Source of the DNA: Caenorhabditis remanei | Lineage: Eukaryota; Nematoda; Chromadorea; Rhabditida; Rhabditidae | Direction of reading: 5' to 3' | DNA: 64,000 nt | Assembly (NCBI RefSeq): GCF_010183535.1 | Contig: NC_071331.1 | Span: forward strand, 19,096,001 to 19,160,000 | Shown here: in pieces, positions 24,401-34,264 of the stretch | How positions within the stretch are numbered: the stretch's first letter is position 1 | How the letters are laid out: every line of letters starts with the position of its first letter | The notes under the pieces: model-generated | Database searches by the model: none | Told to the model about the DNA's origin: nothing | What the model saw: the letters and a program-made list of their open reading frames with translations, nothing else | Program-made: the position numbers and the translations under genes

Positions 24401-27400
24401 TGAAGAAAAAATAGTGTATTACCCATCCGCCGGTGGCTGACCATTCGCTCAAAGTTCGGCCCGGGGACGCGGAGTGGGTCTCGTTGCGGAATTTCGATTT
24501 ACGGCGGCTCTTGACCGTACTTTCGCCATAAAAAAGTTTTATACTACGGTAGTCGCGTCGAGACCCACTCCGCGTCCCCGGGCCGAACTTTGAGCAAGCG
24601 GTCAGCCACCGGCGGATGGGTAATAAAACCTCTGATTTTGAAAATTTTTCAATTTTTCGAAAATTCTAAAAATCTGATTTTTGCTAATAGCCGATTCTCA
24701 AGAGGAATTGTTTTTCGATTTTTATGACTTTCTGATGGGGAATAATGCTGAAAATGTCAGAAAATCGCAAAACTATCCTGATTTCTCTAATCACTAAGCG
24801 AGAGAGTATGCGAACGAGAGATACGCAGACAGTGGGAGAAATTTTGAAAGCTGTGCGCGTTTCGCGTTTTTAGCGAGCTTGTTCCTCGTGCAGGGTACTG
24901 TGCTGCGCAGGTATGTGCCCGGGTGGCGTTGAGCGCCTCGCATTTTCAGCCGAAATTTGAAAATGCGACGGGAAAGAGTGTGCGAAATGGAGAGACGCAG
25001 ACACACTCTCTCTCGTCGCATTTTCGCCCACTTTGAAATCTTTCAGCGCCCAAAGCGCCTCCATAGGCACATCCCTGGAACTGCGTCGAATTTCGCTCTC
25101 CGATCAATCTAAGTGTTCAAAAATTGGCAATTTCGAACAATTGAAACAGTAAAAAATATCAATTTTCATAGATTTTCCCCTCTTAAAATCTCGACACTCA
25201 CCATACGCCTCTTCCCTGAGAATAGCGGTTCCATTCGAATTGACACCTTTTAATGCAAGCGGTGAGATGACTGAAAGTGCCGAATGACCTAAACTACACG
25301 AACGTGCCAGATTCCCAATACACGCGTCATGGACACAACAACCACACCAAATGCATCGGTAGTCCTGTAACGATAGATAAATGAATAAAAAATTCAGATT
25401 TCAAAAAAAAAACCGAAACTGTATGAAAAAAAAATGTCAAGAGAAACTGTCTGAAAAAAATGAGTTTTTCGGAGTAAAAAATCTTGAATTTGTATAATTT
25501 TTGAAAATTTCAGCAGAAATTTCTATCTGACACTGATTTCGACACAAAAATCATTGAAAAATGAGTTATCTTCTGTTAAATTTCACATAGATTCTCGATT
25601 TTTCGGTAATTTTTCAGTTTTATTTTTTTTTAATTTTCCGGTTTCAAAACCTCCTCATTTCCCCCAACTCACAACTAATTTCCTAACAGATCCGCACGGT
25701 TTCTCACAAACGGAACATTTCGCTGGCATCGGAAGATTTCCTTCCATCCATTGATGTGGTAATATTGAATTCTCGGGACTAATAAATTGTAAATGTTGTG
25801 GAATACTCGATTGATTCGTCCATTTGCATGGTTCTGTGATGTTGTCACGACACTTTCGATGCGCTTTCACTTTGCAAACTGAAAGAAAGATGGATTGAGA
25901 CGAGGATTGTGAGAGGATACATGAAAAGTCTGCAATTTCAGTAAAAAACCTTTTCCCAAACGCCCGGTTAATTCGCGCCAAAATTCAAACGTTTTCGAAT
26001 TTTTTGATTAAAAAGTGCGCGAAAAATTACTGTATCTGTAGTAATGTAAAGTACTGTATCAAATTGATACAGAAAATTTTCAAAATTTAAAATCTATCTA
26101 TCTGTCTGTCAGTTTGTCTGAATGTCCGGATGTCCAAAAACCTACTAATTTCACCAAATCTAAATATGAGGAAATTGATTGAATCTTAGAATTCATCACT
26201 GGGAAGCGTTCTATTTCTTGTTTTTTTTTTCCAGATTATTGAACCGTAATTATTTTTTGAATCTTAGAATTTCAAAAAAGAAAAAAAAACTCACTATCAC
26301 AAGTGTAACCATGCCATGGTACTCCATTCAATTTCTCTCTACAATAATTACAAAATGTAGGTCTCGGATGATTGGTTTCCGTCCAGTGATGATGTCCGGA
26401 TGTCCCTTCGAGTAGGGCGACCAGTGGTCCGGATGCCTGCAAAAGAAATGAGATGATGGAGAAATTAAGGATTTTCGGAAGAAAAATTGATGAAACTTTT
26501 GCTTTTTTACAGTTTCGAAAAACAAAAAGAAGCTTTGAATTATTCACTAACAGGTATGTGCCCGGGTGGCGTTCAGCGCCTCGCATTTTCAGCCGAAATT
26601 TGAAAATGCGACGGGAAAGAGTGTGCGAAATGGAGAGACGCAGACACACTCTCTCGATTTTACACACTCTCTCTCGTCGCATTTTCGCCCACTTTGAAAT
26701 CTTTCAGCGCCCAAAGCGCCTCCATAGGCACATCCCTGTTCACTAATAAATATTATCACTAATAAATACGATCTCTCAAGATTTCAAACAGGAAAATGTT
26801 GAAATTCTCAGAAACTCCGCCCCTTTTTCTCAAAATTTTGGAAAAATTGGCAGATTTTTTTTTCTGTTTCAGTCAAAAAATAAATACTTTTTTACTCAAA
26901 TCATAATTCAGTCATCTTCCATTATATTCCAATAATCGGTTTCTAAACATTGAAATGCGATTTCTTCAAAAAGTTTGGCGGATTTTTACATTATTTTTTG
27001 CGAATTCTCAATTTTTAGGACATTTTAATAATTTTTGAACCGCGATTCCGTTTTTTTTAAGCCATTTGAAGCAAAATGGAACAATTTCTTCCATATATTT
27101 TCACAAAAATACTCAAAAAACCGCGTTTCAGCGAAAGCCACGCCCATTTTTAAGCAATTTTCGATTTTATCAAATAATTTTTTCGAGGAAAAATTGAATT
27201 TTAGTGTTGAAAACTTATTTTCGCTCAATTTTAAACTGTTTCTGTGATGAAATTATCATATTTTCATTGTCGTTAAATAGTTTTTTTGGCGAAATAGCGA
27301 TTTTTCTAACTAAAATTAGTGAAAAATTGTTCAATATAATAGGAAAAGCTTTCATAATGAAATTCTTTCAGACATTTTGATGCATTTTTGGTATTTTTCA

Positions 27401-27845
27401 AAGTATTTTGACAACGGAAAAACACGAAAAACGAAAAATCATTCGAAAAGCCAACAAAAAGGGGCGTGGCCTAATTTCTATAGCTTTTACAACTTCTCCT
27501 GGGTACTTGGCGCCAAAACTCAAAATTCCATTTTTTGGATTTTTTCGCGAAATGTCAAATCTTCGACTATGATTTAGAATTATAAGAAATTCTTAAAAAT
27601 CATCGAAAATGTTCACATTTTTGATGAAAAATTGAAAAATGTATTTTTTACTGATAAAAAATGGGCGTGGCCTACATAGTTTGAGACGAATTTTTGACAT
27701 TTTACACTAATTTTGATCGAGTTTCCAATATTTTCTTCTCGCAAAAAAGAATATGACATACCTTCTCGGGAAGATTATCCTTTGCACGTAGTATGGACTG
27801 TTTCCACACTTCTTGCTCATCATCATTCAAACGCGTCGCCACCAT
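333..27845 (-). CDS. dgk-4: Diacylglycerol kinase, delta/eta type (dgk-4 ortholog), 15 coding exons
   Basis: Phosphorylates diacylglycerol to phosphatidic acid at membranes, ending DAG signalling. Exons in coding order: 27845-27762, 26436-26295, 25878-25673, 25364-25202, 23762-23615, 22040-21932, 21232-21070, 20387-20102, 19060-18757, 18236-17699, 15879-15720, 12975-12811, 11172-10821, 10119-9649, 488-333. All junctions have GT..AG and matching phases; together they give exactly 1149 codons. Two C1 domains lie at about residues 44-94 and 119-172, the catalytic domain at about 203-340 ([23 protein letters not shown]), a long polar linker follows, and the accessory domain is at about 828-990 ([22 protein letters not shown]). 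The two C1s and split catalytic/accessory domains are the type II DGK plan. No complete PH domain precedes the start. A SAM domain would lie beyond the left edge if present. The symbol rests on family type plus the neighbouring lin-49; I am less sure of the symbol than of the family. Confidence 0.93.
1039..1182. mobile_element. TTAGC palindrome MITE, copy 1
   Basis: Ends TTAGCTCGGCACAG and CATGCCGTGCTAA, flanked by TA on both sides. The arms carry CAACTGCGCTCCACCGAA and its partner TCGGTAGAGCGCGGTTG. No coding capacity. TA target and palindromic ends fit a Tc1/mariner-dependent MITE. Confidence 0.85.
2928..3066. mobile_element. TTAGC palindrome MITE, copy 2
   Basis: Inverse orientation: TTAGCACGGTACGC at the left and GTGCCGAGCTAA at the right, TA on both sides. 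Confidence 0.85.
3347..3742. mobile_element. Fold-back element built of TTGCGA/TCGCAA words
   Basis: Left end GGACTCCGCGACAATTCGC, right end its inverse ending GCGGAGCC. Each arm is a string of 12-15 bp units such as TTCGCAACTGCGACA; the right arm is the inverse of the left. About 130 bp of unrelated DNA sits between. Confidence 0.8.
3972..4112. mobile_element. TTAGC palindrome MITE, copy 3
   Basis: Starts TTAGCCCGTCAC after TA and ends GTGCCGGGCTAG. The right TA has decayed to GC, so this copy looks older. Confidence 0.75.
5766..7385 (+). CDS. Nested four-helix membrane protein, unnamed, 4 exons
   Basis: Exons 5766-5941, 5996-6119, 6176-6275 and 7108-7385 join in phase (678 nt, 225 residues plus TGA at 7383). 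All introns are GT..AG with TTTCAG or TTCCAG acceptors. The protein has four hydrophobic spans: about residues 15-36, 42-62, 74-101 and 112-136. A polar tail of about 85 residues rich in Ser, Thr, Asn and Glu follows. There is no signal peptide ahead of the first span. The gene lies wholly inside the last dgk-4 intron on the opposite strand, so it has its own promoter. Intron 3 (832 bp) is swollen by two MITEs. It resembles small nematode four-span proteins, but I do not recognise a named family and assign no function. Confidence 0.85.
6450..6708. mobile_element. TTAGC palindrome MITE, copy 4 (longer variant)
   Basis: 259 bp, in intron 3 of the nested gene. The ends match the family, but the interior is a different long palindrome containing GAGAGACGCAGAG and its inverse. 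Confidence 0.8.
6718..7074. mobile_element. hAT-like MITE (CATACTTGTCA family), copy A
   Basis: Ends CATACTTGTCACGGGCC and TGACAAGTATG. An exact 8-bp target duplication GTTTATTT lies at 6710-6717 and 7075-7082. The subterminal DNA is repeated GGCCCGGCCCG. It sits 9 bp from the preceding MITE. Confidence 0.92.
8030..8450. repeat. Cluster of GCGCC-word repeats
   Basis: About ten diverged copies of a 25-35 bp unit containing CGCGCCAAAGGCACCCCAG, separated by short pieces such as ACACACATTTT. The last copies are in opposite orientation. Related words recur at 22330-22500, 51738, 58895-59060 and 63000-63720. Confidence 0.75.
8567..9558. repeat. Local duplication in the dgk-4 intron (8567-8906 and 9200-9558)
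   Basis: The two segments share long blocks in the same order, e.g. AATTACAGTTCTGATGAATT and TCAGCTTGGATTTTAACGGC, with point differences. Both are dense in TACTGTAG words. Confidence 0.8.
9649..11172 (-). other. dgk-4: dgk-4 exons 13-14: accessory (DAGKa) domain
   Basis: Exons 11172-10821 and 10119-9649. Conserved blocks are [51 protein letters not shown] and [14 protein letters not shown] [13 protein letters not shown], then HKNRAQML. The intron between them (10120-10820) holds a 400-bp palindrome. The first exon starts at acceptor TATTCCAG (phase 2) and matches the preceding exon's phase. Confidence 0.93.
10354..10753. mobile_element. 400-bp palindromic element in dgk-4 intron
   Basis: Outer arms CAGAAAATTCTAATAAAC and inverse, then CATCATTGGAGCATAT and inverse, then GTGTAGTCCTCTCGGACAAA and inverse. 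Almost the whole length folds. Partial copies of the inner arm lie at about 30685, 39540-39670 and 41490-41575. No clear target duplication. Confidence 0.8.
11865..12161. mobile_element. hAT-like MITE (CATACTTGTCA family), copy B
   Basis: Ends CATACTTGTCACGGGCCG and TGACAAGTATG. Target duplication GATAAACG is exact at 11857-11864 and 12162-12169. Confidence 0.92.
12350..12420 (-). tRNA. tRNA-like gene, anticodon CTT by position (Lys?), in a dgk-4 intron
   Basis: A 71-nt cloverleaf on the minus strand, same sense as dgk-4. The A box is TAGCACAGTGG and the B box GGTTCGATTCC, a perfect consensus. Stems: acceptor GCACCGG/TCGGTGT (G-U at both ends), D stem GCAC/GTGC, anticodon stem GCGGA/TCTGT (two G-U), T stem GGTGG/CCACC. 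A T5 run 12 nt downstream could end pol III transcription. The anticodon loop is GGCTTAA, so counting gives CTT, but position 33 is G rather than the near-universal U and several stems rest on wobble pairs. It may be a diverged or pseudo tRNA. Confidence 0.7.
13107..13245. mobile_element. TTAGC palindrome MITE, copy 5
   Basis: TTAGCACGGCACAC ... TTGCCGAGCTAA with TA on both sides; 139 bp, same orientation as copy 2. Confidence 0.85.
13501..14076. mobile_element. TTCCGC-repeat element with 8-bp target duplication
   Basis: Ends CAGAGTTGAGCGGAAT and ATTCCGCTCAACTCTG. Exact target duplication ATTGGAAA at 13493-13500 and 14077-14084. The interior is mostly runs of TTCCGC/TTCCGCC around a unique AT-rich core. 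Open frames through it are an artefact of the hexamer. TIR type and 8-bp duplication point to hAT mobilisation. Confidence 0.9.
14326..14833. mobile_element. hAT-like MITE (CATACTTGTCA family), copy C
   Basis: Target duplication CTGATAAT is exact at 14318-14325 and 14834-14841. The body aligns with copy A (6718-7074) and is interrupted by the 205-bp element at 14518-14722. Confidence 0.92.
14518..14722. mobile_element. 205-bp palindromic MITE, copy 1
   Basis: Ends TTACCCATCCGCCGGTGG and its inverse, TA on both sides. The arms carry GTTCGGCCCGGGGACGCGG. It differs from copy 2 (24419-24623) at one base. Copy A (about 6915-6935) gives the empty site. Confidence 0.93.
16112..16287. mobile_element. 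CAGG-type hAT-like MITE, copy 1
   Basis: Left end CACGTATGTGCCCGGGTGGC, right end GCCACATCCCTG. Exact target duplication GAAAAATC at 16104-16111 and 16288-16295. The interior holds an inverted repeat of GAGAGAGTGTGCG type and the word GAGAGACGCAGAC. Confidence 0.9.
16880..17360. repeat. Degenerate CGTCCCGT/GGTCTCG repeat array
   Basis: About 480 bp of imperfect 10-25 bp units built from CGTCCCGTTGGTCTCGTATC-like words. A further short run lies at 17520-17610. No stable period by eye; the open frames are repeat artefacts. Confidence 0.7.
18237..18756. other. dgk-4 intron with inverted GGCCTAG words
   Basis: Starts and ends with TGGCCTAG-A-A-A-type words in both orientations around a repeated TCAATATGGGGCTCAAAA. 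Similar words recur at 21470-21770 and 22620. Confidence 0.5.
19324..19529. mobile_element. hAT-like MITE (CATAGTTGTCA subfamily), copy G
   Basis: Ends CATAGTTGTCAAGGCCCGG and GCCTTGACAACTATG. Target duplication GGATTTTC / GGATATTC matches 7 of 8. Confidence 0.85.
22974..23108. mobile_element. Near-perfect 135-bp hairpin element
   Basis: Arms of about 64 bp (TATTATCGAAATAAAAAAG ... GACTCAAGCCAAAA) pair almost perfectly around a 5-8 base loop; the only clear difference is one base in a T run. A further partial arm lies just left (22958-22973). Confidence 0.85.
23452..23563. mobile_element. TTAGC palindrome MITE, copy 6 (internally deleted)
   Basis: 112 bp. TA on both sides, but part of the left arm (CAACTGCGCTCCACCG) is missing. 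Confidence 0.8.
24419..24623. mobile_element. 205-bp palindromic MITE, copy 2
   Basis: Same ends as 14518-14722 with TA on both sides. One mismatch between the copies over 205 bp. Confidence 0.93.
24908..25077. mobile_element. CAGG-type hAT-like MITE, copy 2
   Basis: CAGGTATGTGCC ... GGCACATCCCTG. Flanks GTGCTGCG / GAACTGCG agree at 6 of 8, as expected of a decayed duplication. Confidence 0.82.
25202..26436 (-). other. dgk-4: dgk-4 exons 2-4: tandem C1 zinc fingers
   Basis: Exons 26436-26295, 25878-25673 and 25364-25202. Both fingers keep the full C1 spacing H-x12-C-x2-C...C-x2-C-x4-H-x2-C-x7-C. The first has HHW, CNYC, CDIC, AHRKC and a final PCKW; the second has HQW, CSVC, CIWC, VHDAC and a final SCSLG. 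Codons split at exon junctions (A|TT in CDIC) restore conserved residues, which confirms the splice model. C1 domains of this class bind lipids or proteins, and not all bind phorbol ester. Confidence 0.92.
26551..26738. mobile_element. CAGG-type hAT-like MITE, copy 3
   Basis: CAGGTATGTGCC ... GGCACATCCCTG with exact target duplication TTCACTAA (26543-26550, 26739-26746). It lies in the dgk-4 intron just upstream of the first C1 exon. Confidence 0.92.
27762..27845 (-). other. dgk-4: dgk-4 first coding exon (start codon)
   Basis: The ATG at 27845-27843 opens a 28-codon exon ending at donor GTATGT. The codon directly upstream in frame is TGA (27848-27846) and no TTTCAG acceptor precedes the ATG, so this reads as a true initiation exon. 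The encoded stretch [14 protein letters not shown] resembles the last helix of a PH domain (acidic, then W and I). In the delta/eta family a PH domain normally precedes the C1 fingers. The seen start would therefore give a PH-less protein unless other isoforms use exons further upstream. Confidence 0.75.
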
Positions 27846-28183
27846 TCACCGAATTGAATGACTGAATGGGGAATTGAGACTCAATCGGATGGGAATGGTG
27901 GTGGTGGGGACAGCAGTGTAGACGGATTGATATGATGGGAGGAAGAGGAGGAACGGGAAAGAGTAGATGGTGGTTAATGGAGGGGAGAGGGAGGGGCTGA
28001 AAATATAGAATTAGGAAATGAGGAAGGAAGGAGACGGTGGAGACGGAAATAAAGATTCAGAAGGCGTCAAAACTGGAATTCTGAAACTAGGAGCCTTTAG
28101 AGAACACGACACCACTTTCAAACGATCTGTAAATTTGGTCATAGGTATTTTCGACTACAGGGAGTCCATTTCTGCCGTCAAAA

Positions 28184-28319
28184 CTTGCTAAATGTCTCGG
28201 CGAGCCGAGTTATGAGCTTTCAAACGTTTCATATGGTTAACCGGAGTTCCACGTGAAAAAGCTTAACGATGTGAAAATATTGAGAGCTCACAACTCGGCT
28301 CGCAAAGACATTTAGCAGG
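28184..28319. repeat. Inverted repeat near the dgk-4 5' end
   Basis: Arms GCTAAATGTCTCGGCGAGCC and its near-inverse, about 35 bp each with three mismatches, around a loop of about 65 bp. Confidence 0.7.
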
Positions 28320-28909
28320 TTATCGGAAGAAATTTTGAGAATCGGAAGAAATTTTGAACTGAAGAAGAGAATCCAGACATTCTGAGAACATAGAATATAC
28401 TGAATTCCGAAAAGAAATCTTCAGAAGATGTAAAATTATGAAGATGAAAAGACGTTGAAGTCTGGAAAACAACGATGAAGGAGGAATTCTGATATTCTGA
28501 GGGTTCAGAAGACGTGAAACCCTAATCAGGATTCAGAAACAAGGAGTCTTCAAAAGAAGATTCTGAACAAACTAGGATCCTGAATCTTTGAAAATGTCTG
28601 ATTAGAAAGAACAATAAAAGAGCGAGGAAACAAACTTTTCATTTTCGATTTCAAAAATATTTTTCGCGAAACAGTAAAAAAATGTTTGTTGACAAACATC
28701 TTGAAACCGGGTTAGTCATAGGGATTCATTAACGAGATGTCGAATTTCAGATTCTGAAGGCAGAAATATTCAGAGTAGACGTCAAAAAGTTGTCTGATAT
28801 CATGTAGCGAATCGCCAATCGAATTCTGACTTCATCGATGCACAAAAATATGTTTTTTGAAATCGTAAATTTTTTCTTCCGAAAACTCTCGAAAAAAAAC
28901 TATTTTAGG

Positions 28910-29101
28910 CATAGTTGTCAAGGCGCCGGAAAAAATCAAATTTTTTCGCGAAAAAGTCAAATTTCTGACTATCATTCAGAATTAGAAGAAATTTTGAATA
29001 ATAGTCAAAAATGATCACATTTTCGATGAAAAATTGAGAAAAATTCGAAAAAATTTCGAAAAAAACGGTCATTTTTTGAAGCCGGGCCTTGACAACTATG
29101 A
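28910..29101. mobile_element. hAT-like MITE (CATAGTTGTCA subfamily), copy H
   Basis: CATAGTTGTCAAGGC ... GCCTTGACAACTATG with exact target duplication ATTTTAGG (28902-28909, 29102-29109). Confidence 0.9.
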
Positions 29102-31689
29102 TTTTAGGTACCTAACTCCTGTAAAATGGCCAAATCTATTAAAATTTGCAACAAAAAACTGATCCATTAAAAGAACAAATCATGAATCAGCAATTCTCAC
29201 AACTTCATCATTACACTTATAATGCTGTTGAAACAGGAAATTTTTGTATCAAAATAATTTTTTTAAAAAGGTTTTTTCTCGATTTTTTTGAGAGTTTCGG
29301 TTGCAAGTTGCAACAGATGATTTAAATACGTCCAAAATTGGAACAAACGGAGAAAATATTATAATGAACTCGAAAATGTGAACATTTTTCATTAAACATA
29401 TAGAAAAATGAAGCCTAAATAACGTATTCACATGAACATTTCAAGCCAGAAAAGTCAAACGACATATTTCGAAAACTTTTTTGAAGATGACAGACGAACT
29501 AACATCTCCAAATATAGCAAAACTATTTTCAGAACTCTCTGAAACAGTAAATATTTATACTAAATTCCAGAAAGATCATCCTACCGTATTCCCTAACATT
29601 TCCCCCTCTCAAAAGCCCAAGAATCAGCTGATCCCTCCTCATTTTCAGCTGAAAAATTCGATTCATTTCAGGCAAAAACCGAGAGAAACAGCTGAAAATC
29701 TCGGGATGAAAAGCTTCTTTTCTCATTCAGATGACGTCAAAAACATATGATTTAGAGCTTTTGTTTCTCTCTTGATTACGTCTGAATTCAGTGTGTGATT
29801 TCTCACGTTTTGACCGTGATGTACTTCTTCTGAGGATATGTTTCAGACGGAAAGGGATCAGTAGATCAGAAAAAGGGGGCGGGCTTAGAATGAGAATTGG
29901 AGCGATTTTTTCGAGTGAAAATGATGAATTTTGGGGATTTTAAAGGATTTTCGACAAACCAAAACCAATATTTAGTAGAAAATCGGAATTTTGAAACGAA
30001 ATTGATAAATTAATATCAAAAATTCAAAATTTTCAGCAAATAGCATCCTAAAAATGTCCAAATTTAACAAGATATTGCAATTTTCGGAAAAATTCCATTT
30101 TTGAAAGAAAAACCGATCTGGACTGAAAAAAACGTGTTTTGTAAGCAAAAAACAGGTTTTTACGGTTGAAATTTGAGGATTTGCTAAAAAAATGTTTTTA
30201 CGATAAAAATTTAGTAAGTATTGATGAAAACTGCATTTTTCGGAAAAAATGAGTAATTTATCCCGAAAAAAGCCTTTCCCCCGCTGAATTTGGTAGTTTT
30301 CGGTTCGCGATTGATAAAATCTTCACAAAAAGTTTTTTTGAAATTTTTTTAGATTTTGCGCCATTAAAAAAATTGAAAATTCAGTCAAAATGGTCAGTTT
30401 TTTTCAATAAAAACTATGATTTAGATCGTAAAATTTTATGTCAAAAATAAAAGCTGAAGAGGAGAGAGTATGAAGATAACGAAAAATAACAAATTCCGTT
30501 TTTTTAGTAAAAATTACGAATTTTAGGGAGAAACAAGCATTAAACAAGGCCAATAGTAAGAAAATGCACATTTTCGAGCTTGATTTATCATATTCTGAAA
30601 GTAAAACCACAAAATTCCGTCGAAAATTACAGTTTTTTGATATAGAACAATTGAGAAAAATTACAGTAAATCTACAGAAGGCCTTGTCCGAGAGGAGTAC
30701 ACGGGGAGTTAGCAGTGGAGCGCACTTGCATTAATTGTATTTTTGACGATTTTTCTTCAATTTCTGACCGTTTTTTAAGATAAACAAGGGATTTTTCGTT
30801 GATATTCTATCGAAAAATTATTTTAGTTTACATTTCCGAGTATGAACATTTATTCTCACCAAAAATATCACTGAAACAAGCAACAAATAGTGAGTTTTGA
30901 GAGAAACCCAGATTTTCCCTTTACTTTTTCGTACAAAATAATCGTATAAGAAGGAGTAGGCGATAGAAATATATAGTGTCGTTATTACTTTTTTTCTCAT
31001 TTATTTTATTATTGTTTTCGGTAACATGCCTTCATTATCAGACATGGAAAAACGGGGGTGGCGAAGACAATTGATAAAGAAAAAATAAAGAGAACAGACA
31101 GAAGAAAAAAGTATTTATATAGGGGAAGAGAAGGTATTGATAAGGAAGAAATTTACTCGAAACAAAAACTTGATAACAGTTTCAACCAAAAAAATTTTTT
31201 TGCCGTTTCAAGGTCAGAAGGTTAAAAGAAAGGTGATGCAACGAACTAATGAAATCGCTATTTTACCATTTAAAAAACTGAAAAAAGTCAGAAATCTCCA
31301 ACCACGCCCATTTCTACCACAATTTTCTAGTCTTAAACTCCAAAAAAGAGAAACCAAAGATTAAAAGTCAGAAAAATATATGTTTTCCGGGTGCAAATTG
31401 TGCAGAAAAGTACAAAAAGTTGGTCAGAAGGCAGAGAAAATAGAACATTGAGAAAAATATCTCAACATTTTAGAGAGAAATCGAGGAACACTCAGAAAAA
31501 TTGAAAATATAGAAAATTTCGTTTTGAAACAGTAAGAAATGAAATTGGAAGGTGTTATGAATTTGATGAGAACTCGGCCGAAATAAGCCAAAAATCGAGA
31601 AATGAGACTGAAAAGTTAGATTTTTTCAGAAATACGCTGTTTTTTTTAAATTTAAAGTTTTAATAAAAAGTCTGAAAATAAGGGAAACT

Positions 31690-32330
31690 TCATTAACAAT
31701 TTTTCAAAACTTTGGGCCTAATGACATAGCATTGGAACAGTAAAATCTGACACAAAAATAGCCAAAAAAAAGTATTTTAAAAAACTAACAGCTTCACTAT
31801 CATAGCTGAAAAACTCTAAAAATCTCGAAATATCACAGAAACAGTGAAAAATTTATTGAGATTGAGGATGAAATTGACTCGAAAACTATTCCTCATGACT
31901 AAAAAGCTAATGAATGTTATCAAAAATAGGGGAAATGTTTGAAATTTCAGTCATGTAGTAGAAAAATCAGTTTTCCAGCATCAAAGTATCCCAAAAATAG
32001 GTTAAAAACTCAAAATCCCACTACAAAACCACTGAAAAACATTAATCTTCATAAATAATGTTCCAAAACTTTGGGCCTAATGAGACAGCTAAGAAATCAT
32101 TTTAGGCAAAAAATAGTCAGAAAATACTTTTTTTAAGTCATACATATGCCCATTATCATAGCTGAAAAACTCTAAAAATCTACAAATATCACAGAAACAG
32201 TGAAAAATTTATCGAGAAAACTATTACAAATAACTAAAAAGATAATAAATTTCCTCGAAAATAGGGGAAATTTCTTAAATTCAGCATCAAAATATTCAAA
32301 AATAGGTCTAAAACGCTCAAAATCACACTA
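31690..32330. repeat. Local tandem duplication, about 350-bp unit
   Basis: 31690-31990 and 32041-32330 share CAAAACTTTGGGCCTAATGA, AGCTGAAAAACTCTAAAAAT and ATATCACAGAAACAGTGAAA in the same order. Confidence 0.7.
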
Positions 32331-32339
32331 CAAAAAAGA

Positions 32340-33000
32340 TTGAAACATTGAAAAAAAGGGAGAAAGAGAGTCGAGTGGGGCGTCTATTTCAATTCGAGTG
32401 TGAAACAGACGAGAAGGTGTCAAGAGGAAGGTCCCTCCGAATCCATAATTCATAGAATCCAGACACACACACCTGAATTCAGACCGGGGTCCCCTTATCC
32501 CTTTTCCAGCAAAAAAAAAGAGAGAAAAAAGAGAAAAAAATGGGTGGCTAGTGCTTGTGAAATGGGTGCAGTTGGTTGGTATGAAATGGGGGGAAGAAGA
32601 GAAGAGAGAAACAGAGATCTGTGTGGACCCCACAGAAGAGAGCAAGAGAGAGTACACAGAATCGAGAGGTCGCAGACACACAAAGCGATTCCCGAGAGGT
32701 GAGAGAGAGAGTGAGAGACGCAGACAATTGGGGGCAAAAAGACACACTTTGTAAGGGGAGGGCGACCCCCCGAGTCTCCTCTTCTTCACTCTTCTCCTAC
32801 TCACTTTTTTTCTGGATTCAAGTGAGAGAGTGAGAAGAGAGAGAGAGAGAGAGAGAGCTTTGGAGCTTTCTGGATGAGAGATGCGAGAGATGAATGGATT
32901 GTGAAGAGACGGCAGAGAAAAAGAGGAGAGGGATGAGAGGAGAGAAGCCACTATGTATCCACTTCATACTAGACCTCTCTCTCGTGTTCCGTTCCTCTTA
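32340..33000. other. GA-rich, CT-rich tract; possible promoter region
   Basis: Strongly purine-biased on the plus strand, with GAGAGA runs (32824-32856) and the word GAGAGACGCAGAC at about 32713. On the minus strand it is a T/C-rich tract in the sense direction of dgk-4, about 4.5 kb upstream of its first coding exon. Regulatory use is inference only. Confidence 0.3.
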
Positions 33001-33670
33001 GAACACTTGTACTGTCTGTCTGTGTGTCGGCAAATAAAGAGTGTCCGGATGTCCACCAGGTACAGTAAGACATAGCTGGAGTCTACAGTAACCTTCTGAG
33101 GAACTTTGAGCCTGATTTTTTCGGACAGTCTGTCTGCAGATCCCGATATTCGGATATCCGAATGTCTGTCTCTCTGTGTGTTGGAGATAGGAAGGCGTCC
33201 GGATGTCTGTCTGTACATCTTGGAGTCCGGATGTCTGGATGTCCATTACCGATTACAGTTAGAGAGGTCAATTTAAATCCCAGAGGAAAATTATAAGGAA
33301 CGTTTTGAAATAAGCTTTCTAAAAAACTGGAAACAGTAAAAATATGAAGGTGTCCAAATTTCTGTCTGTGTGTATCTGGAGTCCGGATGTCCAAAGAGAA
33401 TGAAAACATGACAAATTGTTTGAAATTTCTCGAAAAACATTTTAGAATAGTTTGGAAACAGTCAAAAATTTAAACCTTTTTCCATGTCTAGATCGGGGTG
33501 CCCGAATGTCTGTCTGTGTGTCTGAATGTCAAGAGAAGGTTAATGCTGGACAAACCTTTTCCGGTTTCAATCAAATAACAGGTTTTGAAAAAAAACTAGA
33601 AAAGTGAAGAAAAAAATTGAACTCTGTTTATCCTGAAATCCGGGCGTCTGTCTGTGTGTCTCTGATTATC
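33000..33670. repeat. Cluster of GTCCGGATGTC / TGTCTGTCTGTGTG words
   Basis: At least eight copies of GTCCGGATGTC-like words, alternating with GTCTGTCTGTGTGTC, spread at 50-200 bp. Isolated copies of the same word lie elsewhere (3210, 3868, 26125, 48920). Confidence 0.65.
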
Positions 33671-34264
33671 CGGATGTCCATAGAGAATTAGTAAGTACAG
33701 TATGGCAGATATAATCTGTAGATATGCCAATCTACGCCAAGCAAATCAATATTTCTTGAAACATTTCTAAAAATTATTTTGATAAAATTTTGAAACAGTT
33801 AAAAGTTGAACATTATTTCACTGTTCCAGAGTTATAGACATACCTCGAAATTCAATATCCAAATTCTAGAAGAGTTTTGAGATTTCTGACTACAGTATGC
33901 CTCAGATTAACATACTAAAAACAAGCAGGAATCGAATACTGTTTCAGTGAAACAGTAAGTAAAACTTGAAAAATCATTTATCTAATTTTCTTACACCTAT
34001 TGAATCGCAAGAAACTGAAATCTGACGTGTTACTGTATAGTCACTTCGAGACCTTAACCTATCAAATACATCCTTACTGTTTCAAGATTCCGGAAATCTG
34101 AAAACTAGAAAATAGATTGAAGATGAATATGAACTAGAAATAGCAGAAAATTAAATTTCCGTTTCAAAAAAGTTATATATTTTGTCCCACTTTTTTCAAA
34201 TCGTTCTTGATGCGAATCTTATTGTCCATCGCAGTACCATTATAACATTAGCGAATACGTTCTT

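Noticed and set aside
32328..32951. 207-codon open frame on the minus strand
   Set aside because: Almost all Ser, Leu, Arg and Phe from a CT-rich tract; overlapping frames on both strands are equally open. Composition artefact.
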